This document shows positions 10,207-18,652 of a stretch of DNA of 64,000 nucleotides, piece by piece. Under the pieces are notes generated by a model. That model did no database searches. It was not told the origin of the DNA and worked only from the letters and a program-made list of their open reading frames with translations. The position numbers and the translations under genes are program-made. Positions within the stretch are counted from its first letter, which is position 1. The number at the start of each line of letters is the position of its first letter. Source of the stretch: JBGRQA01 sp041725895 (lineage in GTDB: Bacteria; Bacteroidota; Bacteroidia; Bacteroidales; Marinifilaceae); the NCBI GenBank assembly GCA_041725895.1, contig JBGRQA010000026.1:1-64000 (forward strand), in the 5' to 3' direction.

Positions 10207-10610
10207 CTCAATGAGTTTTGGTTGTAAGTATAATCTGATTTGACTAATGTGTTTTTACTTATAAAAATAATTTTATAATGTAAAATGGAGGTAGTGAAAT
10301 TGAATGATGTTTGTATGGTAAAGCTTTGGGTTGCTTGTTTGTGATGAGTTTTCTTAGGTTTCGTTTTTTGTTCCGGTTTTCTGTTTGTTAAGGAAAAGTT
10401 TCCACCTGTTGTCTACCCACCTCTACATTTTTTTCTAGAATTACCCTCTGGTTTTTTTATCTTTTGTTTGATATTTAGTAGATTATGGAGAGTTAAACAT
10501 TTGAGTAAGTTGGGTTTTTTCCATAAGATTATCGTACCTTTTAAAGAAATACATCATCCTTAAGGATCGCATACAATTGCGAAATGCAATGGAGATAAAA
10601 AACGAAAGCT
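10207..10610. other. Intergenic region
   Basis: About 400 bp of AT-rich DNA with no gene. An A-rich purine stretch (GGAGATAAAAAACG) just before 10611 probably acts as the translation initiation region of the next gene. No promoter with both boxes was recognised. Confidence 0.4.
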
Positions 10611-11003
10611 ATGAACTTTGAAAAGTTACTGAAAGTACTCCTTTACCTAGTGGGCTTACATTCTTTTCTTGTGGGCATTGGATTGATTGTACTCCCTGTT
10701 TCTTCTATGTCTCAATTTGGTTTTGAGGTTATGGGGGGAAAGTTTTTTTCAGCCCAAGGGGGAGTATTTCATCTGGTGATGAGTCTTGCTTATGTTTGGG
10801 CTGCGATGAACGTCCAAAAGTACCAGATTCTGATTCTTTTTTCCATTGCTGCTAAATTTATAGCAACGGTATTCCTCTTTTCCTACTTTTTTCTGATGGA
10901 GTATATATGGATGGTTTTGTTATCCGGGATAGGCGATTTTTTAATGGGAATTCTGATGCTGTTTCTCTATGCCAAGGCAAATAAGAGTTGGCAAGTAGAA
11001 TAA
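10611..11003 (+). CDS. Small four-helix membrane protein of unknown function
   Basis: The 130-residue protein has four predicted membrane-spanning helices (about 8-28, 45-67, 70-92, 95-121), few charged residues and a short cytoplasmic C-terminus. No catalytic motif is seen and the family was not recognised. It ends 37 bp before the epimerase gene on the same strand, so the two are probably co-transcribed and may act together at the membrane. Confidence 0.75.
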   Translation: MNFEKLLKVLLYLVGLHSFLVGIGLIVLPVSSMSQFGFEVMGGKFFSAQGGVFHLVMSLAYVWAAMNVQKYQILILFSIAAKFIATVFLFSYFFLMEYIWMVLLSGIGDFLMGILMLFLYAKANKSWQVE

Positions 11004-11040
11004 TTTTGATTGAAATAATCGAAATCGATACCATACTAAA

Positions 11041-12657
11041 ATGAATAATTGGTTGCCATCTATAATAATTACAGGGGCCTCCGGATTTATTGGCCGTCAT
11101 TTCCTGAACGAACTGAAAGATCAATTTTTGATTTTTGCCATTGCTCGTCGTTCGCGAACCGCTGCAGGAATTCCCTATCACAAGAATGTGATGTGGATTC
11201 AATGGGACATCGGGAATGAGGCACTTATGCCGGAGGTGCTCAAATACATTCAGAAACACGGTGGAGCAGAATATGTTCTTCATCTTGCTGGTTATTACGA
11301 TTTCGATTACAGCAACCACCCGGAGTATCAGCGAACCAATGTTGATGGGACCAAAAATATTTTGGAAATTGCCCGACAGTTGAATGTAAAGCGTGTTATT
11401 TTTTCCAGTTCTCTGGCAGCTTGCAATTTTCCTGCCAAGGGAGAATGTGTAACAGAGAAAAGTCATCTGGATGCAGATTTTGCCTACGCTCGGAGCAAGA
11501 AGGCGGGGGAGGAGATGATGTTTCAATATTCCAAGTATTTCGCTTGTTCGATTGTTCGGTTGGCGGCTGTATTCAGTGATTGGTGCGAATATGCGCCATT
11601 GTATAAATTTGTTACCAACTGGTTGTCCCGTAGTTGGAGTCGAAAAATTCTGGGAGGAAAAGGTGAGTCGGCTATTACTTATGTTCATATTCAGGATCTC
11701 ACAAAACTGGTTTGTGAAATAATTAACAGATCCAATTCGCTACCGGCATTTGATATATATATCGCCAGTCCTAATGGTTCGGTATCACATAGGGAACTTT
11801 TCGAGCATGCTACTCGTGATTATTTTGGGATGGCTGTGGCCCCATTGCTTCTTCCCAAAATCATTGCAGGGATAGGTATTGTAGGTCGTAATCTGATGTC
11901 AATGTTACGAGTGATTCCTCGTCCTTTTGAACGTCCCTGGATGGTGAAATATATTGATAGAAAACTTGTGGTGGACGCTACCTATACGCAAAAGATGCTC
12001 TCATGGGTGCCTGTTCCCAGGTATCATATTCTTCGACGGTTGCTCTTTCTTCTAATTAATATGAAAAGTCATCCTACCGAGTGGCGCACGAAAAATGAAG
12101 CAGCTCTTCAAAAGGTTGCTTATCGACCCGGATTTCTGATCTACAAGGAGATGGTTTCAGAAAAGGAGAAATTACAGATTCAAATTCGCAATCATATTAT
12201 GGATCCGTCAAGATCCGGTTTATTCAGAAATTATCAGAAGATGGAGGCCAACGAGTTGGAGTTCTACATTAGTTCCTTGTATCATTTGTTGCTGGCCTCA
12301 GTGCGTAGTGGCGATCGTAGTCTAATAATTAAATATATGGATGATATTGCCCTTTTGCGTTTTGCTTCTGGTTTTGAGGTTGAAGAGATCTGTAATGCCT
12401 TAATAGTTTTCAACGAGATTATTATTAAGGAACTCAGAAAACGACCGGGGTTGAGAAAATTTAAACAGGAAATACAGGATTGCATTGGGTTAACTGTCCA
12501 ATTGGCTCAAGATGTTGTGGAGGATACCTATGATAATTTGGAAAAAAGGCTTACACCGGCAAAGCTTGCCCAGTTGAAGGATTTAAAAGACCAAAAAAGC
12601 AGACAGGAAATGTTACGAAAGTTGAGTGCATTTTATCAGAATCATCCTTCTGGTTGA
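11041..12657 (+). CDS. NAD(P)-dependent epimerase/dehydratase fused to a helical RsbRD-like domain
   Basis: Residues of about 8-330 are an extended short-chain dehydrogenase: TGASGFIGRHFL is the Rossmann glycine motif, SSSLAA precedes the active site, and YARSKKAGE supplies the YxxxK catalytic pair. The resemblance is to 3-beta-HSD or GDP-sugar epimerase-like proteins; the substrate is unknown. Residues of about 350-530 form an unrelated all-helical region. Its RSGDRSLIIKYMDD and GFEVEEICNAL blocks recall the RsbR/RsbRD N-terminal four-helix sensing domain seen in stress and kinase proteins. The fusion is unusual and suggests that a metabolic domain is coupled to a signalling fold. It overlaps nothing and is 37 bp downstream of a small membrane protein. 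Confidence 0.8.
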   Translation: MNNWLPSIIITGASGFIGRHFLNELKDQFLIFAIARRSRTAAGIPYHKNVMWIQWDIGNEALMPEVLKYIQKHGGAEYVLHLAGYYDFDYSNHPEYQRTNVDGTKNILEIARQLNVKRVIFSSSLAACNFPAKGECVTEKSHLDADFAYARSKKAGEEMMFQYSKYFACSIVRLAAVFSDWCEYAPLYKFVTNWLSRSWSRKILGGKGESAITYVHIQDLTKLVCEIINRSNSLPAFDIYIASPNGSVSHRELFEHATRDYFGMAVAPLLLPKIIAGIGIVGRNLMSMLRVIPRPFERPWMVKYIDRKLVVDATYTQKMLSWVPVPRYHILRRLLFLLINMKSHPTEWRTKNEAALQKVAYRPGFLIYKEMVSEKEKLQIQIRNHIMDPSRSGLFRNYQKMEANELEFYISSLYHLLLASVRSGDRSLIIKYMDDIALLRFASGFEVEEICNALIVFNEIIIKELRKRPGLRKFKQEIQDCIGLTVQLAQDVVEDTYDNLEKRLTPAKLAQLKDLKDQKSRQEMLRKLSAFYQNHPSG

Positions 12658-12670
12658 AAATGTTTTAAAG

Positions 12671-12802
12671 GAACACGCAACAGAGGCTTTTAAATCAGTG
12701 TTGTTTAGTTTATTGAATTCAATAATTTACAGAAATTAGGATAGGATGAAACGACAGTTGTTATCCTTAAGTATTTGTAGAGGGTGATTCTGTTGCGTGT
12801 TC
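12671..12802. repeat. 132-bp element bounded by 14-bp perfect inverted repeats
   Basis: GAACACGCAACAGA (12671-12684) is exactly complementary to TCTGTTGCGTGTTC (12789-12802), with 104 nt between. Inside, AGGATA and TATCCT can pair as a second stem. It lies between two convergent genes. It has no coding potential and no clear target-site duplication. It could be a miniature inverted-repeat element or a folded RNA. Confidence 0.6.
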
Positions 12803-12868
12803 GTTAAAATTATTTTCTCTGTGAATAAGTACAGCAGGGATCTCTTAAATTGACGATATATTTTGTAT

Positions 12869-13291
12869 TTAAATTGCAATGGTGTTTTGTATGAAATAAT
12901 TATTCCAGTTTTTGGTTTTGCTTCTGACTCTATTTAATTTCCTTAGTATATATGGATAATGTCTTGGTGTAACTATGTATGCATCCGCCCCTAGTTGGTA
13001 GGCAGCTTCCCAGTAAAGTTGGGTGTTTAGCTTCGTAATTATGACCACAGGAATATGTTTTGTGTTCTCATTTGTTTTCAAATTTTTTAGAACTTCAAAA
13101 CCATTTCTTGTTTGCAAAGGAAGCTTTAGTATAATTATTTCCGGTTCCAATTTCAAAACTTCTTCTATTCTTACATCACAGATGGAGGATCGGACCGAAT
13201 ATTGACCTATTTTTAAAATATTTTTTAGGGTGAGATTCGAATTGAGATCATCTTCGATGATCAATACTTTGAACGTTTCTTTTTTCAACAT
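12869..13291 (-). CDS. Single-domain pseudo-receiver lacking the phosphoacceptor aspartate
   Basis: A 140-residue stand-alone receiver fold (VLIIEDD at 9-15, GFEVLKNLK at 64-72, HIPVVIITK at 79-87, GADAYIV at 101-107) with no output domain. The acidic pocket residues E13/D14 remain, but the phosphoacceptor position is K56 (the paralogue has D56), and the conserved lysine of the KP motif is T108. Classical phosphorylation is therefore not expected. It aligns without gaps over most of its length with the receiver encoded at 15584-16006, so the two are duplicates that have diverged. The role is unknown; it may act as a constitutive or phosphorylation-independent partner. Confidence 0.85.
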   Translation of the reverse strand: MLKKETFKVLIIEDDLNSNLTLKNILKIGQYSVRSSICDVRIEEVLKLEPEIIILKLPLQTRNGFEVLKNLKTNENTKHIPVVIITKLNTQLYWEAAYQLGADAYIVTPRHYPYILRKLNRVRSKTKNWNNYFIQNTIAI

Positions 13292-13827
13292 AATTTTAGG
13301 GGTTTTAATTTGACTAGGATAGGGTGTTTCTAACTATTCTAAGGGTAATATTCTGAACTGTTTTGATCGAAAAAGTATACCTTCTTTTTTTAGCCTTGGT
13401 TTTGGGTTCAAAGGATCTGGAGGTAGGGGATAGGTCACTCCTTTGCTGTTTTCGGGAAAAACATTTGTTTGTGAAGAAAATAGAATGGGGAAAGGAAAAT
13501 TTGGGCGGTATTTTTCAACTGTAGTTCTATTTTCTGAGACGGTCGAAATTCAAATTCAGGGCGATAATTTTTGTTCATAAAATGAAGTTAAAATCTGTTT
13601 TATTTCAAGATATATGAAAAGATGTTTTAATTCCAGTTTTTCTTTATTCATTCTCTGTTCATTTTGTTCATTTTAATTTGTATTTTGTTAATTATTAGGA
13701 GTATCCTCTGGGGAATGGGGATAGAAGGGAATGGATTGAGTGTTTGCTTATATCCATTTTATTTTTAGTTTTATACTGAATTTGATCTGTGAGTAACTAA
13801 CGGTAGAACAATATATTTAAACCTTTA
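13292..13827. other. Divergent intergenic region between pseudo-receiver and STAND NTPase
   Basis: About 535 bp that must hold the promoters of both divergent genes. It is AT-rich and includes a TTCATTTTG-type run near 13650-13700. A similar run (GTTCATTTTGTATTCATTTC) lies near 16360-16380 upstream of the paralogous receiver, which hints that the duplication included upstream DNA. No convincing -7 box was assigned. Confidence 0.35.
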
Positions 13828-15492
13828 ATGCGAAGCGAAGAGATTGACACTTTAATGAATTACCTCAAGGAGGAGATTCAGCTTAAGTTTGGAGGTGAAA
13901 TAGCCTATGCTAAAGATTGCCAAATACTTTCCCTTCAGATTCTGGAAACCACAAAACGTCAGTTAAGTGAATCAACCCTGAAAAGATTTTTTGGGATTAT
14001 TGATTCTCCTTTTAGCCCATCAAAATTCACCCTTGATACACTGGCAGTTTATTTGAATTTTTCCAATTGGCAGGATTTTGTGAACAGTTTTGAGAACGAG
14101 AAACATTTTTATTCAAACTTTGATTCATGGAAGCAGTTGAAGAATCGGGTGAATGTAATTACAGAGTTGAGTTATCAATCCATGAAAGGGAAAGAGGATG
14201 GGGTGTTTGAAGGGGCCCCTTTGAGGGAGTTTGCTGATTTTCATTTTCACTCATTTCTTGATTCCCCTCAAATTGCTTCGGCATTTGTAGCTCCGGGAGG
14301 GTATGGGAAATCCACCCTAATAGCTCAGCTTACTGAAAAATATTTCACAGGTGAAGATGCTATTTATCCGGATGATATTGTTTGTTTGATAGATGGGAGT
14401 ATTCTGTATAATTTGATTACCCAAAATATAAAGATCAATCGTTTGTATCAGCTTTTAAAGTTTGATCCTCAAGATAGTTTTAGTAATTATTTCAGGGAAA
14501 ATCCGGAAAAGGTGAAGGGGCGATTTGTCATGATTATCGATGGTTTCAACGAAATGGTTTTTCCACCTCAGGAGTTGAATCATTTCATTGGCAATTTGAT
14601 CAAAATTGTTGCTTCGTACGAAAACCTCGACTGGTTTAAGTTGTTTATTTCTTGTCGTCCTGATGTTTGGAGAGCTTTTTCTTCCTCTGTGAAAAAGAAT
14701 ACCTTTCTGCAATCCAAATGGTATAGGATAAATTTTGATGTTCCCGAACCAAACGAGATCAACGTTCCCAAATTAACCAAGAGGGAAGTGAGAAAATCAT
14801 CTCATGAATTTCTGGATGGACTCAGTTTGGGGAAGAGGCAAATGTTGTTTGAAAATTACGATTTGTTTCGATTTCCCCTGTTTGTTCACTTGCTTCAATC
14901 CGGAAGAATTAACTTGAATTCTTCCTTGTTTGAATTGTTAAAACAATATGTGTGTGAAGTTTACCTTTCAGGACCCTACCAAATTGAGCGAACAAATTTG
15001 TTGAATTCCATAGTTCAGCTTAGTGAAAAGGGAAGGCTGGGAACATTTGTTTCTAAGGACAAGTTATTTCCTTCAGGTATTTCTTCAGTTGCATACAATG
15101 CAATGGTATCTTATGGAATATTGAAAGAGTTCACAAAGTCTCTAAATTTTCTTGATTTGACTACCTATGTTGAGTTTTCACAAGATATTATTTTTTCTTT
15201 TTTGGTAGCTAATAAATGGATTGAAGAACGAGAGCTGAATAGGGAATTGATTGAGAGTATTTATAATTATTATCCAAAAAGTTCTGAGTTTCGGGAACAG
15301 GTCTTGAGATTTATTATTCAATATTCTTTTTTGGTGGGTAAAACTGATTTTTTAAAGGAGTTGTTCATGCTTTCAGAATTGAAGGGGAATACCTTTTTTC
15401 CCGGTTTGGAAGTTCTTATTGAAGAGGAATTGAAGAATTCAGAGGATAATCTGGAGGAACTGATACCGGTGTGGGTAGAATCGAATTTATAA
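13828..15492 (+). CDS. STAND/NACHT-type NTPase with N-terminal HTH-like domain
   Basis: This 554-residue protein has an N-terminal domain of about 95 residues (LSESTLKRFFGII, then TLDTLAVYLNFSNWQDF). That pattern is common in Bacteroidota and resembles a helix-turn-helix fold. A P-loop NTPase follows: Walker A APGGYGKST with K161, and Walker B RFVMIIDGFNE with D238. A helical region occupies the rest. The Walker B to FNE arrangement and the downstream ISCRP segment point to NACHT/STAND proteins, which act as signalling switches in regulation or defence. There is no C-terminal repeat sensor and no recognisable nuclease or toxin domain, and it is short for the class. It lies between two minus-strand receiver genes. 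Whether it is a regulator or a defence protein cannot be decided. Confidence 0.75.
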   Translation: MRSEEIDTLMNYLKEEIQLKFGGEIAYAKDCQILSLQILETTKRQLSESTLKRFFGIIDSPFSPSKFTLDTLAVYLNFSNWQDFVNSFENEKHFYSNFDSWKQLKNRVNVITELSYQSMKGKEDGVFEGAPLREFADFHFHSFLDSPQIASAFVAPGGYGKSTLIAQLTEKYFTGEDAIYPDDIVCLIDGSILYNLITQNIKINRLYQLLKFDPQDSFSNYFRENPEKVKGRFVMIIDGFNEMVFPPQELNHFIGNLIKIVASYENLDWFKLFISCRPDVWRAFSSSVKKNTFLQSKWYRINFDVPEPNEINVPKLTKREVRKSSHEFLDGLSLGKRQMLFENYDLFRFPLFVHLLQSGRINLNSSLFELLKQYVCEVYLSGPYQIERTNLLNSIVQLSEKGRLGTFVSKDKLFPSGISSVAYNAMVSYGILKEFTKSLNFLDLTTYVEFSQDIIFSFLVANKWIEERELNRELIESIYNYYPKSSEFREQVLRFIIQYSFLVGKTDFLKELFMLSELKGNTFFPGLEVLIEEELKNSEDNLEELIPVWVESNL

Positions 15493-15509
15493 CTTTTGTC
15501 AAGTAATAA

Positions 15510-15546
15510 TCATAAAAGGAACGAAAAGTAGATGCTCCTTTTATGA
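15510..15546. terminator. Hairpin between convergent genes
   Basis: TCATAAAAGGA (15510-15520) pairs with TCCTTTTATGA (15536-15546) around a 15-nt loop. It sits between the convergent ends of the NTPase and receiver genes. There is no long T run, so it is a weak or bidirectional terminator. Confidence 0.5.
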
Positions 15547-15583
15547 TTCAATAAAGATTTAATCGGATTCGATTGCTATTGTT

Positions 15584-16006
15584 TTAAAAGACCATAGCGG
15601 CTTCAAAGAAATGTGGGTTATATTCTTGTTCATTGTAAAGAATATGGTTTATATTCTCTATTAGGAGGGGATAGTGATCTGGTTTTACAAGGTATGCATC
15701 GGCACCAAACTTGTAGGATTCATCCCAGGATTTTTGTGTGTCCGAATTGGATAAGACAATAACAGGAATATGTCGGGTTCTTTTGTTGGTTTTCAGTTTT
15801 TTGAGAGTTTCGAATCCAATCCCATTTTCTAAATGAAAATCCAGTAGAATGATGTTTGGTTCTTTCTGCATGCATAGTTTAATACTCTGTTCTCTGCAGG
15901 AGGAAATGATGTCGAAATTTTCATTTGCTAATAAGTTCCTTAAAGTTAGAACCGATCTGATGCAATCTTCAATAATCAATACTTGGGTAGCTTCCTTCTT
16001 CCTCAT
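15584..16006 (-). CDS. Single-domain response regulator receiver
   Basis: A 140-residue receiver domain without an output domain, like CheY. The residues needed for phosphorylation are present: acidic E13 and D14, phosphoacceptor D56 (IILLDFHLENGIGFE), S86 in the VLSNS strand and K108 in LVKPD. It is the intact paralogue of the degenerate receiver at 12869-13291; both are 140 residues with matching secondary structure. No histidine kinase is in the window, so its phosphodonor is unknown. It is convergent with the STAND NTPase gene. Confidence 0.88.
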   Translation of the reverse strand: MRKKEATQVLIIEDCIRSVLTLRNLLANENFDIISSCREQSIKLCMQKEPNIILLDFHLENGIGFETLKKLKTNKRTRHIPVIVLSNSDTQKSWDESYKFGADAYLVKPDHYPLLIENINHILYNEQEYNPHFFEAAMVF

Positions 16007-16763
16007 ATGCTTTCAGATTTTTAGTGATGCTTAATTTTTCAGGAACGCAGTCTTTCGAATTATAACGGAAGAGAATTGCGTTTGCAGTTTCTTTAGAACA
16101 GTAATTTTCAGTTGAGGCATCCATGGAATGTAAGGGGTATTTTTCCCAACTTATTTAGAGAATGAGCTTTTGTGCTGCTAAGAACAAAAAAGAAGGAATG
16201 AGAATCAAAGTGTACGATTTTCATTTTGGGAAGCTCTTTATAGGTTGAAGAGTTTTTGGGGAATAAATGATTTGATTTTTTCATAATTGTTTGTTTAAGG
16301 TTTGAATTTACATCTATTTTAAGTTACTGGAATTTGAATTAATAGTGTGTGTTGTAGCTGTTCATTTTGTATTCATTTCGTTCACTTTATTCTTTTGTAT
16401 ATGAATGAAATAACATAAGACATGCAGTCGTATTCCCTTGTAAATGATGATGGTTTGATGTCTGAAAGTAAGGCAAGTGTTACTGATTTTTTTAAGACTT
16501 TTGTCGTATGTTGTAATTTGCCGGAAATTAAGGTGTTGGCTGTGAGGTTTGGGGATGAAAGCGTGGTGGTAGTAAAAAGTTGTATTCGATTTAAATTTAT
16601 GAAAATTTAATGGTTCGGAAATTAATTGTTTACCGTAAATATTATCCTATTTATTCATTGCTGTTGCAGGATTAAACCCATTTACAGCTAGTTTTAACAA
16701 AGATGGCAAGTTAATGTTTGTAAGATGGTTAATTTTAATCCTGTAATTTAAGCAAGTGTAAAT
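16007..16763. other. Long intergenic region
   Basis: About 750 bp, AT-rich. One 62-codon frame (16422-16610) starts at an ATG but shows no family resemblance, no ribosome binding site and no preceding promoter, so it was not called. The left part should carry the promoter of the minus-strand receiver gene. Confidence 0.4.
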
Positions 16764-16798
16764 AAAAAAGGCTGCTATTTTTTTATGCAGCCTTTTTT
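16764..16798. terminator. Terminator at the end of the aromatic operon (after aroC)
   Basis: GGCTGC (16770-16775) pairs with GCAGCC (16787-16792), extended by A6 on the left and T6 on the right. The U tract on the minus strand ends aroC transcription; the symmetrical form would also work on the plus strand. Confidence 0.88.
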
Positions 16799-16814
16799 AT
16801 TCGAATGTGATTAT

Positions 16815-17795
16815 TTATCGTCTTGAATTATCCATCAGCTTCAGATCAGCCAAGGCAATGGCAGTAGCCGCTTCGATAATCACAGGAACTCGTAGAGCGA
16901 TGCAGGCATCATGACGGCCTTCAATTTTGAGATTTTCCATACGATTTTCACTCACATTCATTGTCCGCTGGACTTTGCCAATGGATGAGGTGGGTTTAAT
17001 GGCCACTCGGAAAAACAATTCATTTCCATTAGTAATTCCTCCGTTAATACCACCAGCGTGATTGGTTTCTGTTTTCCCAGTGGTACTGATGATGTTGTCA
17101 TTGTGTTCGCTGCCCTTCATTTGGGCAGCAGCAAAGCCGGATCCGAATTCAACTCCTTTGGTGGCTGGAATGGAAAAAATCAGGTGGGAAATGATTGATT
17201 CTGCAGAATCGAAAAAGGGTTCGCCCCAGCCTACAGGAAGGTTATTGGCTTTGCATTCTACGATTCCTCCAATGGAATCATGCTCTGCCAGTGCTTCCTC
17301 AATGGCTGCACCAAAATCTTTTCTTCCTCCAATTTCAGTAAGTTCTGCTTTAATATTTACAGGGTTGATGATCTTTTTTGCAATGGCTCCGGCTGCAACA
17401 ATACCCAGAGTAATCCTTCCGGAGAAATGTCCACCTCCTGTGTAATCGTTATGTTTTCCGAACTTTTTCTGGGCTACGAAATCGGCATGACCAGGTCGGG
17501 GCGTATCCAGTAAATTGCTGTAATCCTTGGATTGGGTGTTTTTATTGTGAAACAGGATGGTAATGGGGGCGCCTGTGGTTTTGCCCTGAAAAGTACCGCT
17601 TACAATGGTTGGTAGATCTTTCTCTTTTCTGGGAGTCGTTCCCCGGGCACCGGCTTTACGGCGCTCCAGATCGGGATAAAGGTCTTCCTCTGTTAAATCA
17701 ATACCGGCGGGACAACCGTCGATGGTGATTCCTACACCTTTCCCGTGTGATTCTCCAAATATGCTGAGTCTGAATATTCTTCCGAAGTTGTTCAT
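16815..17795 (-). CDS. aroC: Chorismate synthase
   Basis: Converts 5-enolpyruvylshikimate 3-phosphate to chorismate in the cytoplasm, using reduced FMN. The N-terminus (FGRIFRLSIFGESHG) and the GGGHFSGRITLG, GGINGGITNG and EGRHDACIALRVPVI blocks are family signatures, including the catalytic histidines. At 326 residues it is somewhat shorter than the usual 350-360, ending soon after the AIALADL helix. It is the last gene of the minus-strand aromatic operon, separated from DUF523 by about 300 bp, so it may also have a promoter of its own. A strong terminator follows 17 bp after the stop. Confidence 0.97.
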   Translation of the reverse strand: MNNFGRIFRLSIFGESHGKGVGITIDGCPAGIDLTEEDLYPDLERRKAGARGTTPRKEKDLPTIVSGTFQGKTTGAPITILFHNKNTQSKDYSNLLDTPRPGHADFVAQKKFGKHNDYTGGGHFSGRITLGIVAAGAIAKKIINPVNIKAELTEIGGRKDFGAAIEEALAEHDSIGGIVECKANNLPVGWGEPFFDSAESIISHLIFSIPATKGVEFGSGFAAAQMKGSEHNDNIISTTGKTETNHAGGINGGITNGNELFFRVAIKPTSSIGKVQRTMNVSENRMENLKIEGRHDACIALRVPVIIEAATAIALADLKLMDNSRR

Positions 17796-18096
17796 TTGTA
17801 TACTATTTTCATGTTAAGGTTAGAGGGAAGATACCATGAATTCAATAGTTGTGCCCTTGTGGGATCCTCTAAGAATTGAATACTTAACCTTTCTTGTTAA
17901 TATTTTATTATAGTTGTTCATTCAAATCCAATTGTCGCAGATTTATAGTTTTGGGATTTTGGTTGAATAAACAGTCTAGGATTGCCTTTGTTAAAGATCA
18001 AATATAATGATTATTGTTTTGTCCTTAATTAGCTATTGTAATTTTATAAAGAATAGGCTACCGACTATTCTGACGGAAGCAGAAGAAAAGCGCTAG
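17796..18096. other. Spacer between DUF523 gene and aroC
   Basis: About 300 bp without a gene. A TATATTTG sequence on the minus strand (complement of 17999-18006) matches the -7 box, but no TTTG was found at the right distance upstream, so an internal aroC promoter is only possible. Confidence 0.35.
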
Positions 18097-18543
18097 CTAG
18101 TATTTGTGTTTTTCCTTTAAAAAATTTTCCTCGTTGAATAACTGTACGCCTTGTTCTTTTAGTGCAGATGCACATAGTCCTTTTCCGGGGATTAGTTTTC
18201 CGGAAAAGCTTCCATCGTAAATTTGATCAGAGCCACAGGAGGGTGATCTTGATTTTAAAATGGCTGTTTTACAATCAAGAATTTGTGCAATTTTGGCCAC
18301 TTTATCAACTCCCGTTTGGAATTCCCTGGTAAGATCTTCTCCCTTTTCGCTGACAACAGAGTTGCGTCCATTAATTTTACGAATTTCACATGAAATTCTT
18401 GGTGTTGGTAATCCTCCCAATTCTTCAGGACAGAGTGGCAAGGCTTTCCCTTCCAGTACCATTTTTTGGATTTCCGGTACCAGATTGTCTTTTCCGTCGT
18501 ACCGGCACTTAATACCTGCCAGGCACGCGCTTACTATAATCAT
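18097..18543 (-). CDS. DUF523 family protein
   Basis: This 148-residue protein has the DUF523 pattern: VSACLAGIKCRYDG at the N-terminus, LCPEELGGLPTPR in the middle, and AILKSRSPSCGS, where the cysteines are conserved in the family. The cysteines suggest metal or cluster binding, but the biochemical role of the family is not settled. It lies between aroA and aroC on the same strand, 109 bp after aroA. It is probably transcribed with the aromatic operon; a role in aromatic synthesis is not implied. Confidence 0.85.
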   Translation of the reverse strand: MIIVSACLAGIKCRYDGKDNLVPEIQKMVLEGKALPLCPEELGGLPTPRISCEIRKINGRNSVVSEKGEDLTREFQTGVDKVAKIAQILDCKTAILKSRSPSCGSDQIYDGSFSGKLIPGKGLCASALKEQGVQLFNEENFLKEKHKY

Positions 18544-18652
18544 TTTGATTAAGATTATTGAGTTAGTATTGCTGTTTTAGTTCCATAGTTTTGAGTTTAT
18601 TATTTCTGGTTTTTAGAATATAAACCTGAAACATGGAGCGAGAAACAATATT

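Noticed and set aside
10858..11688. 276-codon minus-strand frame
   Set aside because: It lies antisense to the membrane protein and epimerase genes, whose plus-strand products have clear domain motifs.
16422..16610. 62-codon plus-strand frame in the receiver-aroC gap
   Set aside because: No family resemblance, promoter or ribosome binding site; composition is like the surrounding non-coding DNA.
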